From UBA935 sp031556725 (GTDB lineage Bacteria; Bacillota; Clostridia; Lachnospirales; Lachnospiraceae): DNA of 64,000 nucleotides. The notes below the pieces were generated by a model that was not told the origin of the DNA, made no database searches, and was given only the letters and a program-made list of their open reading frames with translations. The number at the start of each line of letters is the position of its first letter. Within the stretch, counting starts at the first letter, position 1. Of this stretch, positions 7,994-16,406 are shown in pieces. The translations under genes were made by a program, and so were the position numbers. The stretch is taken from contig JAVBSL010000030.1 of the NCBI GenBank assembly GCA_031556725.1, forward strand, positions 62,001 to 126,000, read 5' to 3'.

Positions 7994-9318
7994 GAAAGAA
8001 GATCAATATTCAATTATTAGGGATAGCTACTTTGGCAATTGTAATCACACTATTGCTGACGGTAGCTATTTGTTATCAGGTGTTTATTAATCAGGTGGTG
8101 GATGATCTGCGGATCCAGGCTCATGTCATCTGTCGGATGGCATATGGCGAAGATCTTATAACGGAGTTAAAAGAGACACCCATCAACGTGGAACAGGACG
8201 GACTTCGGGTGACGATAATTTCCGGGCAGGGAGAAGTTCTTTACGATACCGGCGGAAGTGAGAACCTGATGGAGAACCATGGGGATCGTCCGGAGGTGAA
8301 AGAAGCACTGGAACAGGGCGAAGGGTGGGTGGTCCGCAAATCGGCCACCAGAGATCAGAGCACCTTTTATTATGCCATGAAAATGGCGGATGAAACCGTA
8401 CTGCGGGTATCCCAGGACGCCGGCAGCATACTTAAAATTTTTACCGCCGCATTACCCAGTATCGGATTTATTATGGTTATTATTTTTGCTGTTTGTGCTA
8501 TCATAGCAAGGATGCTGACCAATACTCTGGTTAAGCCGATTAAGGATGCAACGGCACATTTGGAAAAGCAGGAAAACACAGTTACTTATGAGGAGCTTCA
8601 GCCACTGATTGATACCATTCAGAAGCAAAATGACAGCTTACTGGCCAATGTTAAGATCAGACAGGATTTTACGGCTAATGTATCCCATGAATTAAAGACG
8701 CCGCTGACCTCCATATCCGGCTATGCGGAGCTGATAGAAAATGGTATGGTAGTAGAGGGGGAAGATATCACCCGGTTTGCTAAAGAAATCCACAAAAATG
8801 CCAACCGTCTTTTGACTCTGATTAACGATATTATCCGGTTGTCGGAATTGGATTCCGATGAAAAAGAAGAGGTCTTTGAGCGGATCAATTTGTATGATAT
8901 TGCGGAAACCTGTGTCAGTATGCTGCAGATCAATGCCGAGAAGCACCATGTGGAAATCGGGATACAGGGAGAAGCGGCATATGTTTATTCCACCAGGCAG
9001 ATGATGGAAGAATTGATTTTTAATCTTTGTGATAATGCCATTCGTTACAATAAAGAGAACGGGAAGGTGGAGGTCACTGTATGGAATCGCTTCGGGAAGA
9101 CGATCCTTACCGTGAAGGATGACGGAATCGGTATTCCAAGGGAGCATCAGGCCCGGATATTTGAACGCTTTTACCGAGTAGATAAGGGCCGCTCGAAGTC
9201 AACCGGCGGAACCGGCCTGGGACTTGCCATCGTGAAGCATATCTTAAGTAAGCACGATGCCAAATTAGAAATAGAAAGCGAAGAAAACCGCGGAACACAG
9301 ATTAAAATTATTTTCTGA
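7990..9318 (+). CDS. Sensor histidine kinase (PhoR-like)
   Basis: Membrane sensor kinase of 442 residues, likely partner of the preceding regulator. There is one span near residues 9-30, an extracellular region of about 120 residues, a second span near 155-180, and then the cytoplasmic kinase core. H233 in VSHELKTPLTSISGYAELI is the phosphorylated histidine. The ATP-binding domain shows the N box NLCDNAIRYNKENG, the G1 box VKDDGIGIPREHQ, the F box RIFERFYRVDKGRS and the G2 box GGTGLGLAIVKHI. A PAS domain, present in many PhoR proteins, is not evident. Start overlaps the regulator stop. Confidence 0.88.
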   Translation: MRKKINIQLLGIATLAIVITLLLTVAICYQVFINQVVDDLRIQAHVICRMAYGEDLITELKETPINVEQDGLRVTIISGQGEVLYDTGGSENLMENHGDRPEVKEALEQGEGWVVRKSATRDQSTFYYAMKMADETVLRVSQDAGSILKIFTAALPSIGFIMVIIFAVCAIIARMLTNTLVKPIKDATAHLEKQENTVTYEELQPLIDTIQKQNDSLLANVKIRQDFTANVSHELKTPLTSISGYAELIENGMVVEGEDITRFAKEIHKNANRLLTLINDIIRLSELDSDEKEEVFERINLYDIAETCVSMLQINAEKHHVEIGIQGEAAYVYSTRQMMEELIFNLCDNAIRYNKENGKVEVTVWNRFGKTILTVKDDGIGIPREHQARIFERFYRVDKGRSKSTGGTGLGLAIVKHILSKHDAKLEIESEENRGTQIKIIF

Positions 9319-9397
9319 GTCCGGTTAATGGGACACCTAAAATGTTACTCTGATATCAGAACAGGAAACAGACAGACTGATACAGGAGGTAACAGAT

Positions 9398-9499
9398 ATG
9401 AAGGGATATGCGGTAAGCGACGGATATATGGGGATGGTAGAAGGAATTTATATGCTGTTTGCCAGCGAAGGGGACTACCGGGAATATATCGGTAATTAA
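9398..9499 (+). CDS. Micro-protein of 33 residues
   Basis: A short gene with an excellent ribosome-binding site (AGGAGGT seven bases before ATG). The product begins MKGYAVSDGYMGMVEGIYML and ends FASEGDYREYIGN. The pattern G-Y-M-G followed by a short spacer and YxLFASExDYxEYI looks like a small protein type I recall from other Clostridia of this group, annotated only as hypothetical. It has no signal peptide or membrane span. It lies between the phosphate two-component genes and the glycosylase gene, 22 bases upstream of the latter, so the two may be cotranscribed. Function is unknown. Confidence 0.6.
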   Translation: MKGYAVSDGYMGMVEGIYMLFASEGDYREYIGN

Positions 9500-9521
9500 G
9501 AAATGGAAAGCGGGGAAAATC

Positions 9522-10025
9522 ATGCGACTGGGAATGGAATATTACAGCGGACAGGCTACCGATTTGGCACCGGATCTTTTGGGAAAATGGTTGTGCCGGC
9601 GGACGGAGGATGGAGTTTTGCGTTATCGTATTACCGAGACCGAATGTTACTACGGTGAAACAGATACTGCCTGTCATGCCAGTAAAGGCAAGACCGAGCG
9701 GACTAAAATATTATATGAAAAAGGCGGCCTTGCCTATGTGTATCTTTGCTACGGTATCCACAGCCTTTTTAATGTGGTAACCGGACCGGAAGGTTTCCCC
9801 CAGGCGGTGCTGATAAGGGGTGTGGAAGGATATGTCGGTCCCGGCAGAACGACCAAAGGAATGGGCATTGACCGCAGTTTAAACGGCGTGGATATGGTGA
9901 CTTCCGAAGAACTGTGGATAGAGGATGACGGTTATCGGCCGGAATATTCGAAAAGTAAAAGAATCGGGATTGATTACGCTGCTGAAGAGGATCGCAACCG
10001 GCTGTGGCGTTTTGTTGCAGAATAA
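9522..10025 (+). CDS. DNA-3-methyladenine glycosylase, AAG/MPG family
   Basis: Base-excision repair enzyme that removes alkylated purines such as 3-methyladenine from DNA. The 167-residue product starts MRLGMEYYSGQATDLAPDLL, and has the family core RITETECYYGETDTACHASKG, where the Glu of TETE corresponds to the water-activating residue, then GLAYVYLCYGIHSLFNVVTG with the intercalating Tyr. QAVLIRGVEG, the PGRTTKGMGID helix and SKRIGID follow. It is slightly short for the family. The ATG at 9522 was chosen because GCGGGG lies before it and because the upstream in-frame extension has no family similarity. Confidence 0.9.
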   Translation: MRLGMEYYSGQATDLAPDLLGKWLCRRTEDGVLRYRITETECYYGETDTACHASKGKTERTKILYEKGGLAYVYLCYGIHSLFNVVTGPEGFPQAVLIRGVEGYVGPGRTTKGMGIDRSLNGVDMVTSEELWIEDDGYRPEYSKSKRIGIDYAAEEDRNRLWRFVAE

Positions 10026-10047
10026 GTAGTGAGAACAAGGAGGAATG

Positions 10048-10941
10048 ATGGAATATATTCCGGCCAAAACGATAATTACCAAGAACAAATCAACCGCCTG
10101 GTTTGGCAATGATTATAATATGAATATTTACAAGGGCTGCTGTCATGGTTGTATTTACTGTGACAGCCGTTCTGATTGTTATGGTGTAGAGGACTTTGAC
10201 CGGGTGAGGACCAAGGAAAATGCATTGGAAATCATTCGGAACGATCTGCGCCGCAAGGTAAAAAAAGGGGTTATCGGAACCGGAGCCATGAGCGACCCGT
10301 ATAATCCCTTTGAAAAGGAGTTGTGTCTGACCAGACATGCGCTGGAACTGATCGATGCTTATGAATTCGGTGTTACCATTGCCACCAAAAGCACACTGCT
10401 CACCCGGGACATTGATATCCTGCAGTCTATCAAAGAACACTCTCCGGTGCTGGCTAAGATTACTATTACCACAGTTGATGATGCACTGGCCGGAAAACTG
10501 GAACCCGGTGCTCCGCCTTCTTCGGAACGCTTTAAGATGCTTTATCAGTTAAGTAACGCAGGGATTATGGCGGGAATCCTATTGATGCCGGTGCTGCCTT
10601 TTTTAGAGGACAGCGAGGAAAATATCTTACGTATTGTCCGTCAGGGTGCGGAATGTGGGGTAAGATTTATTTATCCGGGGCTTGGTGTAACCCTCAGAAT
10701 GAATCAGAGAATTTATTTTTATGAAAAATTGCAGAAACTGTTTCCGGAACAGGATTTGGTTAATCAATATCGAAAAAGATATGGAAATAATTATCAATGC
10801 AGCGTGCCGGAACACCGGCGGTTGTATAGTATATTTCAAAAGGAATGTGAAAAGTATAAGATATTATATAACATGGAAGATATTATCCATGCATATAAAC
10901 AAAATTATGGGGACGGACAGCTCAGTTTATTTGATTTATGA
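10048..10941 (+). CDS. Radical SAM protein, SPL/Rv2578c-like
   Basis: Radical S-adenosylmethionine protein of 297 residues related to the spore photoproduct lyase superfamily (COG1533-type). The cluster-binding motif CxxxCxxC is C31, C35 and C38 within YKGCCHGCIYCDSRSDCYG. Further on, TGAMSDPYNPFEKE and ATKSTLLTRDIDIL are typical of this subgroup, in which the radical chemistry is unassigned. It follows a DNA glycosylase gene, which makes a link to nucleic-acid repair plausible but unproven. Two adjacent ATGs (10045, 10048) follow AAGGAGG; the second gives better spacing. Confidence 0.85.
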   Translation: MEYIPAKTIITKNKSTAWFGNDYNMNIYKGCCHGCIYCDSRSDCYGVEDFDRVRTKENALEIIRNDLRRKVKKGVIGTGAMSDPYNPFEKELCLTRHALELIDAYEFGVTIATKSTLLTRDIDILQSIKEHSPVLAKITITTVDDALAGKLEPGAPPSSERFKMLYQLSNAGIMAGILLMPVLPFLEDSEENILRIVRQGAECGVRFIYPGLGVTLRMNQRIYFYEKLQKLFPEQDLVNQYRKRYGNNYQCSVPEHRRLYSIFQKECEKYKILYNMEDIIHAYKQNYGDGQLSLFDL

Positions 10942-10950
10942 TTATAAGAA

Positions 10951-11006
10951 TCTTAAGGAATTTTAAGGGAATCTTAATGTACAGTTTATGTCACTGCCTT
11001 TACAAT
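10951..11006 (+). promoter_or_regulatory. TTAAG direct repeats before the amidase gene
   Basis: Three TTAA(G) units occur with 10-11 bp spacing inside 10951-10977 (TTAAGGAAT, TTAAGGGAAT, TTAATG). TACAAT at 11001-11006 could be a -10 box. Phased direct repeats upstream of a weak -35 region are typical of OmpR-family regulator sites. The identity of the regulator is unknown. Confidence 0.45.
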
Positions 11007-11063
11007 GTAATAAGGACAGATTAAATGTTAACACTGTTAGCAAATGATAGAGGCGGAGATACT

Positions 11064-11804
11064 GTGACACAACTGGATATCTATATACCGAAAAACCCCC
11101 GAAGACCACTGACGAAGGCGGAAATCAAACGCCGAAAACAGCGCAGACGAAAACGGAAGATGATTAAGATACTGATTATTATGTGTATGACATTGATTTT
11201 GATGGCATTTTTGACCGGAATTTTTGCTTTGATTTATTTTTCCGGAAATTATCTGAAAAGTAAACAGATACAGGCAACCATCAGTACCAGGGCAATCAAT
11301 ATCGAAAAGGAAGTTCCTGATTTGCAACAGGATTTTCTGACTATCAACACCTATTCCCGGCCTGGGGACAAGCTAACCATAGTAAAGAATATATTTGTGC
11401 ATTATACGGCCAATCCGGGGACAGACGAAGTGCAGAACCGAAGCTATTTTGAAGGTCTGGCAGAATCCGAAGAACGTTCGGCCAGTGCCCACTTTATTAT
11501 CGGGTTTGACGGCGATATCATTCAATGTATTCCGCTGGATGAAATTGCCTATGCGGTAAAAACCAGAAATGAAGATTCTATTTCCATTGAGTGCTGCTAT
11601 TTGGATGAAGACGGCAAGTTTACTCGGGACACATATAAATCCCTGCTGAAGCTTTTGAACTGGCTGTTGGATACCTATCAGCTGGAGCCGGAAGATGTGC
11701 TCAGACATTATGATGAAGGCGGTAAGGAATGCCCCAAATATTATGTGCAGTACCAGGAAGAGTGGGATAAGCTTCTTGTCGATTTAAAGGAGAAAAGTTT
11801 TTGA
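11064..11804 (+). CDS. Membrane-anchored N-acetylmuramoyl-L-alanine amidase (Amidase_2/PGRP fold)
   Basis: Peptidoglycan hydrolase predicted to cleave the bond between N-acetylmuramic acid and the stem peptide. The 246-residue product has a strongly basic N-terminus (KRRKQRRRKRKM), a single span near residues 35-60, and an extracellular amidase domain. Zinc ligands are visible as VHYTANPG, RHYDEGG and the Cys in KECPKYY; SAHFIIGFDGDIIQ is the family core. The GTG at 11064 was chosen because GGCGGAG lies five bases upstream; an ATG at 11025 without a good site would add 13 residues. It is followed by spoVT about 96 bases on, so a role in sporulation or germination is possible but not shown. 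Confidence 0.88.
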   Translation: MTQLDIYIPKNPRRPLTKAEIKRRKQRRRKRKMIKILIIMCMTLILMAFLTGIFALIYFSGNYLKSKQIQATISTRAINIEKEVPDLQQDFLTINTYSRPGDKLTIVKNIFVHYTANPGTDEVQNRSYFEGLAESEERSASAHFIIGFDGDIIQCIPLDEIAYAVKTRNEDSISIECCYLDEDGKFTRDTYKSLLKLLNWLLDTYQLEPEDVLRHYDEGGKECPKYYVQYQEEWDKLLVDLKEKSF

Positions 11805-11900
11805 ATGAAATATTTATTTTTTTTGCACATAAATTTTCATAATTAACAAATAATAGTACCACAAGAAAAAATTACTATTAGGTTAATTGGAGGAAACATA

Positions 11901-12446
11901 ATGAAAGCAACAGGAATCGTGCGAAGAATAGACGACTTAGGTCGGATTGTAATACCCAAGGAGATCAGAAGGACATTGCGGATCAGAGAAAGTGATCCAT
12001 TGGAGATATTTACGGACAGAGAAGGTGAGATTATCTTAAAAAAATATTCACCTATCGGCGAAATGAGTACCTTTGCCAAACAGTATGCGGAGAGCCTGGC
12101 ACAGGTGTCCGGACATGCAGCATTGATTGCCGACCGGGATCAGTTTATTGCCGTATCCGGTGGATATAAAAATCTGATGGGAAAAGCACTCAGCAAAGAA
12201 ATGGAAGAAAAAATCAATAATCGGGAGGTGGTTATTGCCTCTCAGGGTGACAAGAACTTTATTGCCGTAACCGATGACCTTACTAATGCGTATGAGCATG
12301 AAGCCATTAGCCCAATTATTTGTGAAGGTGATGTGATCGGAGCGGTTGTTTTGCTGGAAAGCGATGCAAAAGCCAAAATGGGTGAGGTGGAACAGAAATT
12401 AATTCAGTCGGCATCCGGTTTTCTGGGCAGACAGATGGAGCAATAG
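11901..12446 (+). CDS. spoVT: Stage V sporulation protein T (AbrB/GAF regulator)
   Basis: Forespore transcription regulator. The 181-residue product starts with a swapped-hairpin AbrB DNA-binding domain, MKATGIVRRIDDLGRIVIPK and EIRRTLRIRESDPLEIF, which is nearly the SpoVT consensus. The C-terminal 120 residues form a GAF-like domain with AALIADRDQFIAVSGG and SPIICEGDVIGAVVLL. Length agrees with SpoVT (about 178) and not with the shorter AbrB/Abh. GGAGG lies eight bases before the ATG. In Bacillus the gene is under sigma-G; no clear sigma-G promoter could be made out here. Confidence 0.93.
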   Translation: MKATGIVRRIDDLGRIVIPKEIRRTLRIRESDPLEIFTDREGEIILKKYSPIGEMSTFAKQYAESLAQVSGHAALIADRDQFIAVSGGYKNLMGKALSKEMEEKINNREVVIASQGDKNFIAVTDDLTNAYEHEAISPIICEGDVIGAVVLLESDAKAKMGEVEQKLIQSASGFLGRQMEQ

Positions 12447-12452
12447 AAAAAA

Positions 12453-12488
12453 AGACATGCCGTGGTTAACGCGGTATGTCATTTTTTA
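12453..12488. terminator. Bidirectional terminator between spoVT and the XRE gene
   Basis: GACATGCCG and CGCGGTATGTC form a hairpin at 12453-12480, flanked by an A-run on the left and ATTTTTTAT on the right, so it can stop transcription from both sides. The stop codon of the minus-strand XRE gene lies in its right arm. Confidence 0.85.
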
Positions 12489-12793
12489 TGTTTATAATCA
12501 AGAAATTCCATATAATCCTTTAGTTCATTTAGTGCCTCCAAGGGAAATTGCATCGGAAGCCGCAGAATATTGTGCTCCGGAACCACGGAATTGGGGTTGT
12601 CGGTACGACCCAATAAATAATCAACGGAAACATTAAAATAATCCGCAATCAGAAGCTTAATGATGTCCGGGGGTTCACTTTTTTCACGTTCATAGGAAGA
12701 TATGGAATGCTTGTTGATCTTTAAGATATCAGCAAGCTCGTCTTGAGTCAAACCGGCATCCTTGCGCAAATCATATAATCGTTCACCTATCAT
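12479..12793 (-). CDS. XRE-family helix-turn-helix regulator
   Basis: Small DNA-binding protein of 104 residues. Residues 1-60 form a canonical Cro/CI-type HTH: MIGERLYDLRKDAGLTQDEL, ADILKINKHSISSYEREKSE, then a short helix ending YFNVSVDYLLGRTDN, which is common in SinR-like chromosomal regulators of Firmicutes. The C-terminal 35 residues are unassigned. A GAGGTGATTT site precedes the ATG. There is no toxin or phage gene beside it; its target is not evident. The AT-rich spacer upstream (12794-12940) may contain its own operator. Confidence 0.85.
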   Translation of the reverse strand: MIGERLYDLRKDAGLTQDELADILKINKHSISSYEREKSEPPDIIKLLIADYFNVSVDYLLGRTDNPNSVVPEHNILRLPMQFPLEALNELKDYMEFLDYKHKK

Positions 12794-12952
12794 GAAATCA
12801 CCTCATCCTTAGTATAGAACATTTATCAAATTATATTAAAAAATAGAGAATTTAAACATTTTGCGACAAAATAGATTATGTTACGATTGCGAAAGATAAT
12901 AGAAAAATAATCAATTTAGCGATTACGAAAAAGGCAGAATAAAAATAAAAAA

Positions 12953-12974
12953 ACGCCCCAGCAAGGCTGCGGCG
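12953..12974 (-). terminator. Terminator of the C39-like peptidase gene
   Basis: On the minus strand CGCCGCAGC, a short loop and GCTGGGGCG form a GC-rich hairpin followed directly by seven T, 14 bases beyond the stop codon of the minus-strand gene that ends at 12988. Confidence 0.85.
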
Positions 12975-12987
12975 CATAAACAAGGCA

Positions 12988-13629
12988 TTATATGAAATAG
13001 TCAATGGTTTTATCAGGAGTTAAGCGGGTTTGGCTGTTAAACATAATAACAGCTTCACGCAACTCGTAGGGGCCGATTTCATAGAAACCGGTCGTCAAAC
13101 GGTTTAGTCGTTCCAGGGTAATTTTGCGGTTGGCCCGTTTGGGTTGTCCGTTTATAAAGAAAATTCCTTCTTCGCTGTATTCCGCACTTAAAGTAGGGTC
13201 ATCATCTTCTTCATAATATGGATCGAATAGATAGACATAATTGTTTTCCAAACCGGTCAGAAGGACATAATGTCCCACATCCAAAAATAATCGTAATAAA
13301 ACAGCACCTCCCTGCTGCAAAGCACCGATAATCTTACTGTGGGGAGTAAGGTTTACATTTTGCCCGGATAAAAACTCACAGGAAAGAGGAAAATTTTTTA
13401 TTTGGGAAAACTGATTCAGCCAGTTGGTCAAGAACATCATGGCAGAAGCCGAAGTCCCCTTTTTGCCCAATTCTCCCTCCTCGTTATAGGTGTCCAGGGA
13501 ATAAAGCATAATATATTTAATGATGTCGGGGTAAATTAATTCCCGTTCAAAAAGATAGCGGATGCCATTAATCAAGGTGATGGGTCCGCAGTCATACTCG
13601 GTAGTTTGATAAATTAACAAATTCTTCAT
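12988..13629 (-). CDS. C39-like cysteine peptidase domain protein
   Basis: Predicted papain-like protein of 213 residues with the C39 peptidase arrangement: C14 in YDCGPITLINGI, H120 in VGHYVLLTGLENN and D136 in YLFDPYYEED. C39 domains usually cleave double-glycine leaders inside ABC exporters, but this one is free-standing and has no membrane span, signal peptide or transporter partner. Stand-alone C39-like proteins can be peptidases of other specificity. No small leader-peptide gene was seen next to it. It is followed by its own terminator, so it is probably monocistronic. Confidence 0.75.
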   Translation of the reverse strand: MKNLLIYQTTEYDCGPITLINGIRYLFERELIYPDIIKYIMLYSLDTYNEEGELGKKGTSASAMMFLTNWLNQFSQIKNFPLSCEFLSGQNVNLTPHSKIIGALQQGGAVLLRLFLDVGHYVLLTGLENNYVYLFDPYYEEDDDPTLSAEYSEEGIFFINGQPKRANRKITLERLNRLTTGFYEIGPYELREAVIMFNSQTRLTPDKTIDYFI

Positions 13630-13739
13630 TTCAGTGATGCCTTTTCTGTCATAATATAGTATATTAAGTAAAGTGATTGTAATATAACTCGCATTGCCAT
13701 ATTTGTCAATGATATGTTATAGTATTTTTACAGAATCTA

Positions 13740-13808
13740 TTGACAAATATATTAGAAAGAAGTATACTTTCCACACTGTTCCCATTGAACTAGTAGGAAT
13801 GTGGTGTG
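13740..13808 (+). promoter_or_regulatory. Promoter and leader hairpin of the opp operon
   Basis: TTGACA at 13740-13745 and TATACT at 13763-13768 are 17 bases apart, a strong sigma-A promoter. Immediately downstream, CACAC..TTCC (from 13773) and GGAA..GTGTG (to 13808) form a stem-loop in the leader. It has no T-run, so it is more likely an operator or an mRNA-stabilising hairpin than a terminator. Confidence 0.75.
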
Positions 13809-13831
13809 ATTTTGAAAGGTGAGGTTGTAAA

Positions 13832-15418
13832 ATGAAAAGAAAAAATTTAGTTTTTTTGTTAGCCGTGATGATGATAGCTGTATTAGCAGGCTGTTCATCA
13901 GGGAAAAATGCGTCCGCTGACACAGTAAATATAGGTGTGACGGATACCCTGAAATCAATCAATCCATTATTGATAGATGGTGGTGAGATCAATAAATATG
14001 CCACCGGTTTGATGTTTTTACCGTTAATGGAACTGAGTACGGATTTAAGTTTTGAAGGTCAGCTGGCAGATTCGATATCGACTACCGATAATACCAATTT
14101 TGTTGTACATATTAATGATAAAGCAACATGGTCCGACGGGCAGCCGGTAACGGCCGAAGACGTGGCCTATACAGCCCTGCGATTAAGCAGTCCCGTAATT
14201 AATAATCCGACCATGATGTATTATGCTTTTGAAGGAGTAGGTGATGACGGTTTTGTGGAGGAAGGTGCTGACAGTGTTGCCGGAATTCAGGTAATTGATG
14301 AAAAAACCGTTCAATTTACCACCAAATATCCTATGGCGCTGACCACTTTCCAAAATACTTATGCCAGATATCTGATGACTCTACCAAAGCATGTGATCGA
14401 AAAATACAGTGAAGCAGAATTGTCTACCGCAGAGTGGTTTAACAAGCCTGATGTGGTAAGCGGGCCTTATATGGTTACGGATTATGATGCGGATCATTAT
14501 ATTTCCTATACTGCCAATGAAAATTACTGGAAGGGCGCACCTAAAATTAAGAAACTGAATATTAAGATTGTGGACGGCAGTCAGCTGTATGCCGGATTGA
14601 AATCAGGTGAAATTGATATTACCCAGCACACCATGAGTGCAATTCCCCAAGAGGATTATGCCAGTGTTGAAGAATTGGAAAATGTAACAGTAGTATATGG
14701 GGCACCGGTTACCAACCAGTCCGTATTTATTCAGACCCGGAATATAACCGATGCAAGAGTGCGTCAGGCGTTGGTATATGCCATAGACAGAGAGGTAATA
14801 TTAAGCGAGCTGATGAATGGCAAAGGTGAGATTGTAGACGGATTTTTATCCTCAGCCGGTCCCTTCTTTGATGAGAGCATTACACCCCTTGCCTATGATC
14901 CGGAAAAGGCGAAAGCACTTTTGGCTGAAGCTGGTTGGGATGGCTCACAGACGCTTCGTTTCTTTGTGAATTCCGGTGACAATACATTTGTCAATGCAGC
15001 ATCGGTAATGGCAGCTCAATGGGCTGAGGTGGGTGTTAAGGTTGAAGTGCAGACCATGGACTTTACAACACTGATGTCGGTAGCGGGAAGTACTGATTAT
15101 GATATGCTGGCAGTACAGTATACTTATGCGCCGGTAGATCCTCATCCGGATGTATCATGGTTGTTAAGCGGTGAAGGAAGCTGGACCGGATATGTTAATG
15201 ACGAGATTAATACGGCATTGGAGGGAACACAGGTTACCAGCGATATAGCCGCAATCAAAGAACTTTATTCCACTGTGAATAAAAAGGTACAGGAAGATGT
15301 CCCCATGTTTTCGGCGTATATTATCAGTGCGCAGGGTGCAGTCAATAAGCGGGTGTCTAATGCACTTCCCAGCGTATATGGTTTCTTTAATCAGGTAGAG
15401 AAATGGGAAATCAAGTAA
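13832..15418 (+). CDS. Peptide ABC transporter, substrate-binding lipoprotein
   Basis: Extracellular receptor of the SBP family 5 (OppA/DppA) that binds oligopeptides or related ligands. The 528-residue product has a signal peptide ending in lipobox VLAGC (Cys about residue 21) and the family features: an N-terminal lobe with KSINPLLIDGG and LADSISTTDNTNFVVHINDK, the hallmark TWSDGQPVTAEDVAYTALRL, and a C-terminal lobe with DARVRQALVYAIDREVILSE and AYDPEKAKALLAEAGW. It leads an operon with two ATPases and two permeases and ends with an M20 deacylase gene. Ligand specificity cannot be deduced; nickel, haem or dipeptides are alternatives to longer peptides. Confidence 0.9.
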   Translation: MKRKNLVFLLAVMMIAVLAGCSSGKNASADTVNIGVTDTLKSINPLLIDGGEINKYATGLMFLPLMELSTDLSFEGQLADSISTTDNTNFVVHINDKATWSDGQPVTAEDVAYTALRLSSPVINNPTMMYYAFEGVGDDGFVEEGADSVAGIQVIDEKTVQFTTKYPMALTTFQNTYARYLMTLPKHVIEKYSEAELSTAEWFNKPDVVSGPYMVTDYDADHYISYTANENYWKGAPKIKKLNIKIVDGSQLYAGLKSGEIDITQHTMSAIPQEDYASVEELENVTVVYGAPVTNQSVFIQTRNITDARVRQALVYAIDREVILSELMNGKGEIVDGFLSSAGPFFDESITPLAYDPEKAKALLAEAGWDGSQTLRFFVNSGDNTFVNAASVMAAQWAEVGVKVEVQTMDFTTLMSVAGSTDYDMLAVQYTYAPVDPHPDVSWLLSGEGSWTGYVNDEINTALEGTQVTSDIAAIKELYSTVNKKVQEDVPMFSAYIISAQGAVNKRVSNALPSVYGFFNQVEKWEIK

Positions 15419-15431
15419 GATAGGGGTAACT

Positions 15432-16400
15432 ATGTCACGGATTTTGGATGTTAAGAATTTATCCACAGCCTTTTCCGGTGATGCCGGAGAAACGGTTAGT
15501 GTGGACAATATAAGTTTTCATGTGGACGCCGGAGAAGTGGTTTGCATTGTGGGCGAATCAGGCTGCGGGAAGAGTGTTACTTCTTTATCCATTATGGGAT
15601 TACTGGGCAGGGGCGGAGCTGTTATTAACGGCTCTGTCCTGTTTGATGGAAAGAATCTTTTGACCATGAGCGAAAAAGAACTGGATGAATACAGAGGAAA
15701 CCGGATTACGATGATTTTTCAAGACCCGCTGACCTCTTTAAATCCGGTTTTTACGGTGGGCAATCAGATTACCGAAAGTATAAGAACTCATTTAAAACTA
15801 AATAAAAAGGATGCGGCAGGAAGGGCAATAGCGTTGTTAAAAAAAGTAGGAATGCCTGATCCGGAAGCGACAATGAAGAAATATCCCCATACCCTTTCCG
15901 GCGGTATGCGTCAACGGGCGATGATTGCTATGGCTCTTTCCTGTAACCCGAAACTGTTAATTGCCGATGAACCCACCACAGCATTGGATGTGACCATTCA
16001 GGCACAGATTATGCAATTGCTGAGGGAACTGCAGAAAGAAATGGGCATGTCGATGATTTTGATTACCCATGATATCGGTTTGGTGGCGCAGATGGCTGAC
16101 CGGGTGTTGGTGATGTATGCCGGACAGATTGTGGAAGAAGCAGGTGTAAGGGAGATCTTTGAGCATCCGGTACATCCCTATACCCAGGCCTTGCTGAAAA
16201 CAGTTCCCAGTATTTTGGATGATTCAACCAGGAAGCTGACGTCCATTCCCGGGATCGTGCCGGAAAATTATGATGATATTACCGGCTGCCGGTTTGCCGA
16301 CCGCTGTGCTTACCGGAAGGAAGATTGCAGCAAACCGCAGAAGAGCATAGAATACGGAAAAACTCATTTTGTAAATTGCTGCCGAGTATTAAGAGGATAA
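15432..16400 (+). CDS. Peptide ABC transporter ATP-binding protein (OppD/DppD type)
   Basis: First of two ATPase subunits of the importer, 322 residues. Walker A is GESGCGKSV, the Q-loop is MIFQDPLTSLNPVFTVG, the signature is LSGGMRQRAMIAMALS, Walker B is LLIADEPTTALD and the switch region is LITHDIGLVAQMADRV. The C-terminal extension has the oligopeptide-transporter cysteine motif GCRFADRCAYRKEDC, which in OppD/DppD relatives holds an iron-sulphur cluster. The gene starts 13 bases after the receptor gene and ends six bases before oppF. Confidence 0.92.
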   Translation: MSRILDVKNLSTAFSGDAGETVSVDNISFHVDAGEVVCIVGESGCGKSVTSLSIMGLLGRGGAVINGSVLFDGKNLLTMSEKELDEYRGNRITMIFQDPLTSLNPVFTVGNQITESIRTHLKLNKKDAAGRAIALLKKVGMPDPEATMKKYPHTLSGGMRQRAMIAMALSCNPKLLIADEPTTALDVTIQAQIMQLLRELQKEMGMSMILITHDIGLVAQMADRVLVMYAGQIVEEAGVREIFEHPVHPYTQALLKTVPSILDDSTRKLTSIPGIVPENYDDITGCRFADRCAYRKEDCSKPQKSIEYGKTHFVNCCRVLRG

Positions 16401-16406
16401 TAAGAA

